A stretch of DNA of 64,000 nucleotides from Gammaproteobacteria bacterium (GTDB lineage: Bacteria; Pseudomonadota; Gammaproteobacteria; Steroidobacterales; GCA-2729495): positions 1 through 64,000 of the forward strand of contig JASJBD010000004.1 of the NCBI GenBank assembly GCA_030066665.1. The letters are read 5' to 3'. Positions 1 to 7,067 of the stretch are shown in pieces. The stretch's first letter is position 1. Each line of letters starts with the position of its first letter. A model generated the notes under the pieces. It saw nothing but the letters and a program-made list of their open reading frames with translations. It ran no database searches and was not told the DNA's origin. A program made the position numbers and the translations under genes.

Positions 1-2
1 AC

Positions 3-848
3 ATGGAGTTCTACTGCAATCACAATACCGCCAAGACGGGTGACACGTTCTTGCGGGTCGAGACATATGACTCCGACAAGCTGTCCCGGGTGGTGCTCGA
101 GGAATATGCGGTGCGTGATCAGATGCGCGGCTGCGTAATCATGGCGCTCCCGAAGCCCGACAACAATGTGCCAATCTTTTTCTTTCAGCTGGGCGGTAAA
201 GGTGATCGATCGATTGGCGTGCTCGATATCGCCAGCCTGACAGACAATATTGACTATTCGCCGCTAATGCCGGTGCACGAGAAATACAGCCGGCTCCTCG
301 GGCTTGGCCCCACGAAGGTCGACTGGCTAACAAAGTGCTGCTCACCGTACCTGTTGTCCTGCCAGTACGATCGCCTGGACTGCGACCTGTACATCGAGGC
401 CATGGAGGCGTATTTCGACGTGTGGGTCGAGCACTACCTGAAGCCTGGTGTGACGATCGACGATCCTGGCGAGATCGATCGGACCCGCAACGCGCTGTAC
501 AAGTTCAAATACGTTCTGCATCACTACGATCCGGCTTACGGCATTTTCGCCAAGTCCTGGGGCAAGCCGGTTGCCGACGCCTTTGTCTATCTGGAATGCC
601 ACGATGATCCTGGCTACCGACCGCCGCGGGACCTGCAGAACAAGCTCAAGATGTGGGACAACCGTGAGTTGGGCGTCATCTGGTCCGAAGATGCCCAGCG
701 CTTGGCGATGGCAGCGCCGGAGGCGAGTCAGCCCGATCTGAGAAGACGTCTGGAGCAGCAGGCAGCTGATGCCCGCCTCGGCATCATTACGCCGGATATC
801 TACCACCGCTTCGAAGGAAATGAGGAAACAGCCGTCCGGACGAGATGA
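3..848 (+). CDS. Uncharacterised protein, faint bilin-reductase-like pattern
   Basis: This 281-residue soluble protein has no signal peptide or membrane segment. I do not recognise it firmly. A stretch FFFQLGGKGDRSIGVLDIA (about residues 59-77), an SPYLL motif near residue 115 and HHYDPAYGIFAKSWGKPVADAF (about 178-199, last part AKSWGKPVADAF) recall the layout of ferredoxin-dependent bilin reductases and red chlorophyll catabolite reductases, which have a DPA...F...G...A segment late in the fold. That is a weak pattern match, not an assignment. The start lies two bases inside the window edge, so the true N-terminus could lie upstream. No terminator is visible between its stop and the next promoter. 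Coding is convincing from length and composition; function is open. Confidence 0.6.
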   Translation: MEFYCNHNTAKTGDTFLRVETYDSDKLSRVVLEEYAVRDQMRGCVIMALPKPDNNVPIFFFQLGGKGDRSIGVLDIASLTDNIDYSPLMPVHEKYSRLLGLGPTKVDWLTKCCSPYLLSCQYDRLDCDLYIEAMEAYFDVWVEHYLKPGVTIDDPGEIDRTRNALYKFKYVLHHYDPAYGIFAKSWGKPVADAFVYLECHDDPGYRPPRDLQNKLKMWDNRELGVIWSEDAQRLAMAAPEASQPDLRRRLEQQAADARLGIITPDIYHRFEGNEETAVRTR

Positions 849-912
849 GAAATTGCGACGGATATAACAAATTGTTTTTAGGAGTTTTTATTCTGAGATC
901 AACATCGCAGTT

Positions 913-941
913 TTGACGGGAGTCGAGTCTATACGTATAAG
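913..941 (+). promoter_or_regulatory. Sigma70-type promoter of the PhaF-like gene
   Basis: TTGACG (913-918) and TATAAG (936-941) are separated by exactly 17 bases, one mismatch each from the sigma70 consensus. Transcription would start near 948, inside the palindrome at 944-961, which is the usual geometry for repression by a TetR-family protein. The inferred 5' leader is about 70 bases long. Confidence 0.6.
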
Positions 942-943
942 TC

Positions 944-961
944 AGTATACAAATGTACACT
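944..961. promoter_or_regulatory. FabR/DesT-like operator, copy 1
   Basis: AGTATACAAATGTACACT is an 18-bp palindrome with arms AGTATACA and TGTACACT (one mismatch) around AA. TATACGTATA lies four bases upstream. The same arrangement with the same spacing recurs at 2755-2772 and 4766-4783, always in front of a phasin-like paralogue. Binding by the TetR-family protein at 2092-2715 is inferred. Confidence 0.65.
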
Positions 962-1019
962 TTGGAGCTATAGGATAATGTTGTTCGGTGGCACAGGCGC
1001 TGCCGACAAGGAGAGCACC

Positions 1020-1661
1020 ATGGCTGAGGGTAAATCGAAAAAACCGGCCAAACAGAAGGCACAGGCGAAAGCCGTTGCAAAGCCGCGACCAGAGGCGAAA
1101 AAAGAAGCCGCCGTAAAATCAGAAGCGGTTGCGAAGTCGCGAGCAGAAATGAAGCAGGCTGTTACCGAGTTGACGCAATCAGTCACTGAGGTGAAAGGGT
1201 TCTTCCAATCGCCATACCGTTGGACCATGCAAACGGGCGAGAAGCTCAGCATGGTAACGCTTGATATCCCCTGGGTCGTCCTGCAGGAAATCGGTCTGTC
1301 GGAAGAGCGGGCATCGGCGGCGAAGGATTTCAACCACAGATTCGTCAGAGGTCTCTACGGAGGTGTGGACAAAGTTGCCACCAAGATGGGCAGTGCGCTT
1401 TCGTATCCCTTCCGGGCGATCGGTTCGGCAGTAAGCAAGGCAGGTTCCGGGAAGGCGGAGAAGAAACCGGCCGCGAAGCCAAAGGAGAAAGTAGCTAAGG
1501 CCGAGAAGAAAGTGGCTAAGGCAGAGGAGAAGGTAGCTGCGAAATCAACCAAGGCTGCGAAGTCAAAAAAGGCCACAGTCGAAAAAAAAGCGACCGAAAA
1601 AAAAGCGAAGGTTGAAAAGGTAGCGGCCGAGGTAAAAGAAAAAATGGATGAGGCCGCATAG
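1020..1661 (+). CDS. Phasin-like protein with H1-like Lys/Ala-rich tail (PhaF-like)
   Basis: The 213-residue product has a Lys/Ala-rich N-terminus (1-45), a predicted helical core (about 50-135) and a long C-terminal tail of AEKKVAK/AAKSKKA-type repeats (about 145-205). The histone-H1-like tail is the hallmark of PhaF-type phasins, which coat PHA granules and tether them to the nucleoid. The core carries DIPW (82-85), GLSEER (92-97) and Tyr113 at the same spacing as the three small neighbours, so it belongs to the same paralogue family. I chose the ATG at 1020 because AAGGAG sits six bases upstream; the ATG at 978 has a weaker site. A promoter and operator lie upstream and a strong terminator downstream. 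The granule/DNA role is inferred. Confidence 0.75.
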   Translation: MAEGKSKKPAKQKAQAKAVAKPRPEAKKEAAVKSEAVAKSRAEMKQAVTELTQSVTEVKGFFQSPYRWTMQTGEKLSMVTLDIPWVVLQEIGLSEERASAAKDFNHRFVRGLYGGVDKVATKMGSALSYPFRAIGSAVSKAGSGKAEKKPAAKPKEKVAKAEKKVAKAEEKVAAKSTKAAKSKKATVEKKATEKKAKVEKVAAEVKEKMDEAA

Positions 1662-1689
1662 CTTAGACGGCACCAGCCTCCAAAGATCA

Positions 1690-1718
1690 GGGCAAACTTA
1701 GTGTTTGCCCTTTTTTTT
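1690..1718 (+). terminator. Rho-independent terminator
   Basis: Perfect 8-bp stem GGGCAAAC (1690-1697) / GTTTGCCC (1703-1710) with a five-base loop, followed by eight T. It ends the PhaF-like transcript. The convergent gene on the other strand has its stop codon in the loop at 1698-1700 and reads the T tract as part of its lysine-rich C-terminus. Confidence 0.85.
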
Positions 1719-2066
1719 CCGCTTCGATTTCTTGCCTTCGGCAGATTTCTTTGGCCCAGCGCCGGAATTTGTGGGCGGCGGACTGCTTTGATCTTCGATC
1801 AAATCGCGCAGCTCGCCGGCCTGCTTGACGGCCAAATCGCTGAATTCATCGAATGAGGAACAAACGCTGCCGTAAACGCGGTCAAGTATCCTGCGGTGAG
1901 ATGCCTTTAGAGCGCTGGCCTTCTCCTCCGGATAGCCGAACTCCCGGGCAATATCGACTGGTACTTCCACCATGGTCTGATGCACGTTGCTCACGGCATC
2001 CATCCCATTCTTAAAAGCGCTTTGGGCAAAGTCCCTGAATCGGGAGATTCTTTTTGTTTTACTCAT
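1698..2066 (-). CDS. Small phasin-like paralogue B with basic C-terminus
   Basis: This 122-residue protein has a predicted helical core with EVPVD (34-38), GYPEEK (44-49) and Tyr65, matching the three neighbouring paralogues without gaps. Its C-terminus is strongly basic (KKSKRKKKGKH), reminiscent of the longer basic tail of the PhaF-like protein opposite. It has no signal peptide or membrane segment. It follows the TetR-family gene on the same strand after 25 bases and is probably co-transcribed with it from the operator region near 2755. No strong ribosome binding site precedes ATG 2066. A granule- or membrane-surface role is inferred from family resemblance only. Confidence 0.65.
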   Translation of the reverse strand: MSKTKRISRFRDFAQSAFKNGMDAVSNVHQTMVEVPVDIAREFGYPEEKASALKASHRRILDRVYGSVCSSFDEFSDLAVKQAGELRDLIEDQSSPPPTNSGAGPKKSAEGKKSKRKKKGKH

Positions 2067-2091
2067 TTGTCAGGCTGTAGCTTTGATAGCG

Positions 2092-2715
2092 TCAAACTGT
2101 GTCACTGTGTTGCCAGTATTGCGCACCGGCCATAATCAATTCGATTTCCCGCTTGGTTCGCTCCTTGTGTTCCTGCAACAGAGCGGGCTTGTCTGGCGGT
2201 ATTGCAAGCAGCGTGGTCGTATCTTCGAGTAGCGTTGACACAATGAGACCCGCAGCGACATCTCGGTCGGCCGCCTTCAGGTCCGGCAGTACCAGCGACA
2301 GGTCGCTGGCGATCCGACTCCGCACGAACCCTAATTCATTCCGAATGGCATCCTGCAATGCTTGAGTACCACCCGTTCGCGACTGGTTCATGAATTGCAC
2401 GACGTTGGCATTTTCGAGTACGTATTGGTGATAGACGTCGAGGCTACGTCCTATGATCTCGTCCAGCGGCCGTTCTGAATCAAAGCTGCCGCGCATCAAT
2501 CGGCGCAGGTTCAGGCCGAGCTCATCGACCATGGCCAGCCCCAGTTCCTCCATATCACCGAAATGTCGATAGAAAGAGGTCGGGACGACGCCGGCATGCT
2601 TCGCCACTTCACGCAGACTGATGGATGCAAAGTTGGCACCGTAGCCCACGATTGACAGCACGGCGTCCATCAGCGCATTCCTGGTGCGAGCTTTTTTTTC
2701 GGCCCGGGACGGCAT
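2092..2715 (-). CDS. TetR-family regulator, FabR/DesT-like
   Basis: The 207-residue protein has a TetR N-terminal HTH (SLREVAKHAGVVPTSFYRHF, about residues 33-52) in which TSFYRHFGDMEELGLAMVDE closely follows FabR and DesT, regulators of unsaturated fatty acid synthesis that sense acyl-thioester composition. The all-helical C-terminus (about 70-205) ends in GAQYW, like FabR's GAYYW. It diverges from the phasin-like gene at 2825 with an 18-bp palindrome between them, so autoregulation is likely. Two more operator copies precede the other phasin-like genes, suggesting a dedicated local regulon. The gene is not next to fabA, fabB or a desaturase here, so a direct fatty-acid role is unproven. The acyl ligand is inferred. 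Confidence 0.8.
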   Translation of the reverse strand: MPSRAEKKARTRNALMDAVLSIVGYGANFASISLREVAKHAGVVPTSFYRHFGDMEELGLAMVDELGLNLRRLMRGSFDSERPLDEIIGRSLDVYHQYVLENANVVQFMNQSRTGGTQALQDAIRNELGFVRSRIASDLSLVLPDLKAADRDVAAGLIVSTLLEDTTTLLAIPPDKPALLQEHKERTKREIELIMAGAQYWQHSDTV

Positions 2716-2754
2716 CGATCACCAGATTCCTGTTAGTCTTTATAGGTATTTGTC

Positions 2755-2772
2755 AGTATACAACCGTTCACT
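2755..2772. promoter_or_regulatory. FabR/DesT-like operator, copy 2 (divergent)
   Basis: AGTATACAACCGTTCACT: the left arm equals that of copy 1, and the right arm CGTTCACT (AGTGAACG on the other strand) resembles the half-site I recall for DesT. It lies midway between the divergent TetR gene and the gene at 2825. TATAGGTATT precedes it at the spacing seen in copies 1 and 3, and TATATACGTA follows at 2783-2792, so both promoters could be occluded. Confidence 0.6.
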
Positions 2773-2824
2773 ATCACCTGATATATACGTAACCCAGTTT
2801 TGAACCACCGACAGGGGAAAAATT

Positions 2825-3085
2825 ATGAGCGACAAGAAACAGGAATCAGGCGGGGGCGGGACCCATCTTCTCGGGGTAGCTTTCAGGGCCGGCCTGGGTG
2901 CCTGCGAGAAAATGCAGCGGACCGCGATTGAGATCCCGCTGGACATCCTCGCCAAAGCTGGTTTCGATGAGGAAAAAGTCACGAGTATCCGTGAGCAGGC
3001 TGGCCAGAAAATCCACGAGATGTATGAATTGATCGACTCGGCTGCGACCAAGACCGGTCTCGTCGACGATAAGTCGAAAGAATAG
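2825..3085 (+). CDS. Small phasin-like paralogue C
   Basis: The 86-residue protein is essentially the bare family core: FRAGLGACEKM, then EIPLD (36-40), GFDEEK (46-51) and Tyr67. The distances from EIPLD to the G of GFDEEK (10) and on to Tyr (21) are identical in the paralogues at 1020, 1698 and 4829. It is predicted helical and lacks membrane segments. GGGGA just before ATG 2825 serves as ribosome binding site. It is monocistronic, with the shared operator upstream and a strong bidirectional terminator downstream. The family name is unknown to me; a phasin-like role is inferred. Confidence 0.7.
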   Translation: MSDKKQESGGGGTHLLGVAFRAGLGACEKMQRTAIEIPLDILAKAGFDEEKVTSIREQAGQKIHEMYELIDSAATKTGLVDDKSKE

Positions 3086-3112
3086 TTTCGCGCGGAGCAA
3101 ACCGACCGCAAT

Positions 3113-3148
3113 AAAAAAGCGCGCCCCTCAGGGCGCGCCTTTTTTTTC
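3113..3148. terminator. Bidirectional rho-independent terminator
   Basis: Perfect stem GCGCGCCC (3119-3126) / GGGCGCGC (3131-3138) with loop CTCA, flanked by six A upstream and eight T downstream. It terminates the gene ending at 3085 on the plus strand and the ATP-grasp gene ending at 3168 on the minus strand. Confidence 0.9.
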
Positions 3149-3167
3149 CAAACTGTGTTTTGTCTTG

Positions 3168-4529
3168 CTACGGGATCTGCTCCGGCACGCCGGGCGGCAT
3201 GCCCGTCGGTACGCCCAGCAGACGCCGTCGCAGCCACAGATAGTTTTCATACTTCTTGAAGATCGACAGCTTGTAATCGCAGCCCGGCGGGAAAATGTTC
3301 CCTTCCAGGTAGACCGGTCCTTCATTAGTGAAAATCACGTCCCAGCTGATTTCCACGTCGCCGTACATCTTGTTGTGCATTGCGATGCAGGCTTCGATAA
3401 CGTCGTTCATCTCCGGTACCGGAATGCCGGTGTATTTGCCGTCGCTGTGCGGGCGGATCGGCTGGCCGATCGTGCTGTCCTCGTAGTTCATCAGGTACGT
3501 ATCGAGATCGAAGTACGCGGTTGAATTCGAACCTTCCGGCGCAGGCAGGAACACGGCTGCCATCAGTTCGGCGTTGCCGTCGGCGTTCAATGTCATGATG
3601 CGGAAGCTACTGACCGGGAACGGCTCGCGCGTGCGATGCAATTTCTCGATCACGCCATTGTCATAGATCTTCAGGATGAATTCCTTCAGCTCGTCCTTCG
3701 TATAGGTGGTGGCCTCATCGGGTTGTTTCTCCGGGTCCTCGCAGATATAGACCTGGTTCTCTGCATCCCAGGTCATGGTGCGCAGGAATACCCCGGCACC
3801 ACCATGGGTCGGTTTGATGACAATGTCATCTTCCGGCAACTCGCCACGAACATGACCATGAACGATGACCGCGTATTCCTTTGTCGCGTGATGCCCTTCA
3901 GGCAGGTGGTTTTCGAAAACCTCGTGCCAGAAAATCTTGGATGAATGCTTCAGCGCGCGACTGGGATGCAGGCCGGCCTTGTGTTGCAGATAAGCATGCA
4001 AGGTAAACATGGTCATCAGCATCACGTTGTAGTTGGCCCAGCCCATGAAGCTGAACGGCTGGAACAGGGGCGGGATTTCGATCTTCTTCACATGTTGCAG
4101 ATAGGGTGGTGCGATAGCGACGGCCAGCAACGAGAAGATTGGTGCAAACAGCATCAGGATCGGTGTCAATACGACGATCAGCGGCAGCCATGCCCGACCG
4201 TGCGACTCATCCGAAATTCGATAAATCAGGCTCTGGAAGAAATGTTTCAGACCCAGGAAGCTCTTGACCGGATGCAGGAACATCAGCGAGTAGAACGCCC
4301 GCCAGCAATTGAAGGTATCGCTCCAGTAGCCCTGGTACTGCCAGTTGGCCGCATCGGGCTGACCGAGGCGCGCAAAATAATCGGGCCAGATCGGTGTCCG
4401 TGAGATGCCTGCGCCTTTTTCGGCGCCAGGTCCGCTGCCGGTCTTGGTCAGATCGACAGGCTCGATTGTCGCGTCGGCCGTGGCTTCGGCTTTAGCCTGG
4501 CCAGCGCTCATTTCGACGGATGCACTCAT
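3168..4529 (-). CDS. Membrane-associated ATP-grasp protein (sugar-transfer-associated type)
   Basis: The 453-residue product has one or two hydrophobic helices (about 115-145, WLPLIVVLTPILMLFAPIFS) and a C-terminal ATP-grasp domain. KPTHGGAGVFL (about 240) resembles the nucleotide-binding loop, SSFRIMTLN the central strand, and SWDVIFTNEGPVYLEGN (about 405-421) the metal-binding Asp/Glu/Asn set. The pattern fits the ATP-grasp_ST group found with polysaccharide and lipid-linked sugar genes, although no glycosyltransferase adjoins it. The substrate is unknown. I chose ATG 4529 because AGGAGG lies just upstream; the frame stays open to 4649. It is divergent from the phasin-like gene at 4829 and shares its control region. 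Confidence 0.65.
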   Translation of the reverse strand: MSASVEMSAGQAKAEATADATIEPVDLTKTGSGPGAEKGAGISRTPIWPDYFARLGQPDAANWQYQGYWSDTFNCWRAFYSLMFLHPVKSFLGLKHFFQSLIYRISDESHGRAWLPLIVVLTPILMLFAPIFSLLAVAIAPPYLQHVKKIEIPPLFQPFSFMGWANYNVMLMTMFTLHAYLQHKAGLHPSRALKHSSKIFWHEVFENHLPEGHHATKEYAVIVHGHVRGELPEDDIVIKPTHGGAGVFLRTMTWDAENQVYICEDPEKQPDEATTYTKDELKEFILKIYDNGVIEKLHRTREPFPVSSFRIMTLNADGNAELMAAVFLPAPEGSNSTAYFDLDTYLMNYEDSTIGQPIRPHSDGKYTGIPVPEMNDVIEACIAMHNKMYGDVEISWDVIFTNEGPVYLEGNIFPPGCDYKLSIFKKYENYLWLRRRLLGVPTGMPPGVPEQIP

Positions 4530-4734
4530 TGTTGGATTCCTCCTGGTCCTCCCCCGCGGAGGCCTCCTGGCGGGGAAGTTTCGGTTACACGGCGGTTGCC
4601 AAAAATCCGGAAAAACCGAGACGGTTACGCACGGCCCCAATGACAACACAATTGTACGGTTTCGCAGCCATTTCGATGGTCAATCTTAACACATTGATAA
4701 TATTGTATATATAGTCGAATCGCGGCTATTTCTT

Positions 4735-4763
4735 ATGTCAAAATGGCGTCTATACGTATATGT
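4735..4763 (+). promoter_or_regulatory. Probable promoter of paralogue D
   Basis: ATGTCA (4735-4740) and TATATG (4758-4763) are 17 bases apart, and the -10 element ends two bases before the operator, exactly as at 913-941. The -35 element is weak (4/6). The rest of 4530-4734 is AT-richer than the genes and carries no ORF that I can support. Confidence 0.45.
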
Positions 4764-4765
4764 CT

Positions 4766-4783
4766 GTATACAAGTGTGCACTA
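4766..4783. promoter_or_regulatory. FabR/DesT-like operator, copy 3
   Basis: TGTATACAAGTGTGCACT matches copy 1 at 15 of 18 positions, and TATACGTATA lies four bases upstream in both. It could also affect the divergent ATP-grasp gene. Confidence 0.6.
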
Positions 4784-4828
4784 AAAATGCTATATGTAAT
4801 GCAGGCGTTGGCAAAGGAGGGCAGGACG

Positions 4829-5155
4829 ATGACCACCAGTGGAAACAACGTGAGTAAAGACAGGAACGATAGCGGTTTCGTAGGATTCCTGCGCGAGTCC
4901 TTCCAGGCCGGCATGAAAGGTGTTGAAGGCATTCATCGGACGATGGCGGAAATCCCGCTCGATATGCTGGAAGGCCTCGGAGTCTCTGAAGAGAAAACCG
5001 CCGGCGTGCGCGAGAAACATCGCGGGATGCTGCGCGGCCTGTATGGTTCGATCGATTCCATCGCTGGCCAGCTGGCCGATTCTGCGACGGATCAAGTCGA
5101 GCGAGTCAGCGAGGCAGTCAGCACGTCGGATTCCGACGCTGAGAAAGCCCGCTAA
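4829..5155 (+). CDS. Small phasin-like paralogue D
   Basis: This 108-residue protein has FQAGMKGVEGIHRTMAEIPLD (core, about 25-45), GVSEEK (51-56) and Tyr72, the best match to the shared family pattern, followed by a short polar, helical C-terminus. It has no signal peptide or transmembrane segment. AAGGAGG eight bases before ATG 4829 fixes the start; the in-frame ATG at 4760 would lie inside the promoter/operator. The operator at 4766 and the similar leader length suggest co-regulation with the genes at 1020 and 2825. The role is inferred to be granule- or membrane-surface binding. Confidence 0.7.
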   Translation: MTTSGNNVSKDRNDSGFVGFLRESFQAGMKGVEGIHRTMAEIPLDMLEGLGVSEEKTAGVREKHRGMLRGLYGSIDSIAGQLADSATDQVERVSEAVSTSDSDAEKAR

Positions 5156-5183
5156 GTCAGTGTGAACAAACCGACAGAGGAGA

Positions 5184-5214
5184 TCCTGCCAGCGGCAAAA
5201 GGTCGTTGGCAGGA
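5184..5214 (+). repeat. Strong hairpin without T tract
   Basis: TCCTGCCA (5184-5191) pairs perfectly with TGGCAGGA (5207-5214), and inner wobble pairs extend the stem to about 13 bp around AAAAG. No T run follows, so it is not a standard terminator. It could be an mRNA stabiliser or attenuator between paralogue D and the gene at 5299. Confidence 0.5.
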
Positions 5215-5298
5215 GCGGGGTTGATGCGTCGGTAAGTCACAGGTAATTTCCACAGCACGACAGCCAGGACTGCCACGAGACAGGGGAAGGAGAAACGC

Positions 5299-5553
5299 AT
5301 GCCCGATTTCAAGTGGATTGAGAATGCCGAAGCCGTATACGAGAAAACGATCTCGGCGACGCCATTTCCATTTCGTCGCACGACGAAGGATGGTCTGGAC
5401 GAGCTCTTGATGGAGCAATTCGGCGAAAACACGGAAATCAGCGAAGCAGATCTTGTAGCCGTAATCAAAGAGCACACGCCGTCGCCGTTTCTCGGACGTG
5501 GGATGAAAGCCATCGCACCGCTGCTGTCAGACCCTTCGCTCGCCGAATACTGA
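5299..5553 (+). CDS. Small PCP_red-domain-like protein
   Basis: This 84-residue soluble protein follows the pattern FKWIENAEAVYEK...PFPFRR...EISEADLVAVIKEH, which resembles the PCP_red domain (W..eAe..l..iP..vR......It.e) at the C-terminus of light-independent protochlorophyllide reductase subunit B. That domain also occurs alone or fused in non-photosynthetic bacteria. AAGGAG six bases upstream supports ATG 5299. It lies 28 bases before a small membrane protein in a run of plus-strand genes. A second PCP_red-like domain ends the protein at 7068-8054. The chlorophyll link is only through domain ancestry; the actual role is unknown. Confidence 0.5.
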   Translation: MPDFKWIENAEAVYEKTISATPFPFRRTTKDGLDELLMEQFGENTEISEADLVAVIKEHTPSPFLGRGMKAIAPLLSDPSLAEY

Positions 5554-5581
5554 CGCCCCAGACGCTAACGGGATCCCTGTC

Positions 5582-5833
5582 ATGACAAACCCCTACTGGG
5601 TGATTGCCCAGTGTGGCATTCTGCTCGAGATTTTTGGCGCGCTCTATATTTTCGTGGCATCAATATCGGCGCATCGCCAGATTGAGAGAATCTTTCGCGG
5701 TCTGGATGGCTGGAAAGAAATTCCCAAGCTGGTGGCCACCATTCAGCACCAGACCCGGACCGACATTACTGGCTTCGCCCTGCTGGGCAGTGGACTGATC
5801 ATGCAATTCATCGGCGGCTTCGGCACGCTGTGA
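5582..5833 (+). CDS. Small membrane protein, two helices
   Basis: The 83-residue protein has two hydrophobic segments (about 6-26 and 63-80) flanking a charged loop (IERIFRGLDGWKEIPKL). No family is recognised. Its stop overlaps the GTG start of the following MFS gene in a GTGA, so the two are translationally coupled, and it may assist or accompany that carrier. Confidence 0.55.
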   Translation: MTNPYWVIAQCGILLEIFGALYIFVASISAHRQIERIFRGLDGWKEIPKLVATIQHQTRTDITGFALLGSGLIMQFIGGFGTL

Positions 5834-7023
5834 GTGCTGGCGGCGACGGGCGCCTGCGCGGCATTCCCCGCGGTGTCTGGGCGCTTGGGCTGGTCAGCTT
5901 GTTCATGGACATCTCGTCGGAGATGGTCCATAGCCTGCTGCCGGTGTTCTTTGTTACCGTCATCGGGCTGAGCTATACCAGCGTCGGCCTGATCGAAGGT
6001 GTTGCGCAAGCGATTGCGCTGATCACCAAGATGTTCTCCGGTGCGCTTAGCGATGTGTTGCGGCGGCGTAAACCACTGGCGCTGCTGGGCTACGGCCTGG
6101 CCGCGCTGACCAAGCCGGTCTTCGCATTGGCGACCACGGCGCAAATTGCCGTATCGGCACGCTTCGTCGACCGGCTTGGCAAGGGCATTCGCGGCGCGCC
6201 ACGCGACGCGCTCATCGCTGACATCACGCCGGACGCCGTCCGCGGCGCCAGTTACGGCTTGCGCCAGTCGTTGGATTCGGTCGGTGCTTTCGTCGGGCCG
6301 CTGCTGGCGCTGGTGCTGATGGCACTGCTGGCGGACGACATTCGCGGCGTGTTCTGGTTTGCGTTGGCGCCGGCGCTTCTATCGGTGCTGATCCTGTGGT
6401 TTGGTGTCTCTGAGCCGGAGCACGACCCCGAAGATGATGCCGCAAGATCGCCACTGCAGATGCGCGAAATACGGCAGCTGGGCGCGTCCTACTGGGCCAC
6501 GGTGTTCATCGGGGCGATCCTGATGCTGGCCGGCTTCAGCGAAGCATTCCTCGTCTTGCGTGCCCAGCAGCTTGGCCTGTCATTGACGCTTGTGCCGCTG
6601 GTCTTCATCGTGATGAACGTCGTCTACGCCATGTCCGCGTATCCCGCCGGTGTGATGTCGGACCGGTGGGGACGCTCCGGCTTACTGGTTGCCGGGTTCA
6701 TCGTCCTGATTGTCGGCGATTTGGTGCTGGCAGCAGCCGATGACATCTGGCTCGTAATGCTGGGTGTCGTGCTGTGGGGGTTGTACATGGGCCTGACGCA
6801 GGGCGTCCTGGCAGCGCTGGTTGCCGATACCGCGCCGGCGCAACTGCGTGGGACCGCCTTCGGACTGTTCAACCTCGTCAGCGGGATCGCCTTTCTGTGT
6901 GCCAGCGTTATCGCGGGTTGGTTGTGGGATCAATACGGTCCATCCGCGCCGTTCATTGCGTCCGCTGTATTCGCCAGCGTCGCGCTCGCTGCATGGACGG
7001 TACGTAGTATCCGCAGTGTTTAG
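5830..7023 (+). CDS. MFS transporter
   Basis: The 397-residue inner-membrane carrier has about 12 predicted helices. DVLRRRKPLALLGYG after TM2 is the MFS loop 2-3 motif, and RLGKGIRGAPRDALIAD is typical of a widespread group of uncharacterised bacterial MFS proteins. The GTG start overlaps the previous stop. Substrate is unknown and the neighbours give no clear hint. Confidence 0.85.
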   Translation: MSAGGDGRLRGIPRGVWALGLVSLFMDISSEMVHSLLPVFFVTVIGLSYTSVGLIEGVAQAIALITKMFSGALSDVLRRRKPLALLGYGLAALTKPVFALATTAQIAVSARFVDRLGKGIRGAPRDALIADITPDAVRGASYGLRQSLDSVGAFVGPLLALVLMALLADDIRGVFWFALAPALLSVLILWFGVSEPEHDPEDDAARSPLQMREIRQLGASYWATVFIGAILMLAGFSEAFLVLRAQQLGLSLTLVPLVFIVMNVVYAMSAYPAGVMSDRWGRSGLLVAGFIVLIVGDLVLAAADDIWLVMLGVVLWGLYMGLTQGVLAALVADTAPAQLRGTAFGLFNLVSGIAFLCASVIAGWLWDQYGPSAPFIASAVFASVALAAWTVRSIRSV

Positions 7024-7067
7024 CGCATAGCGACACCCTAGACTCGTTGGCAGGAAGCGGACGAGCG

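Noticed and set aside
978-1019. ATG 978 as start of the PhaF-like gene
   Set aside because: AAGGAG six bases before ATG 1020 is a far better initiation site; the extra residues have no family support.
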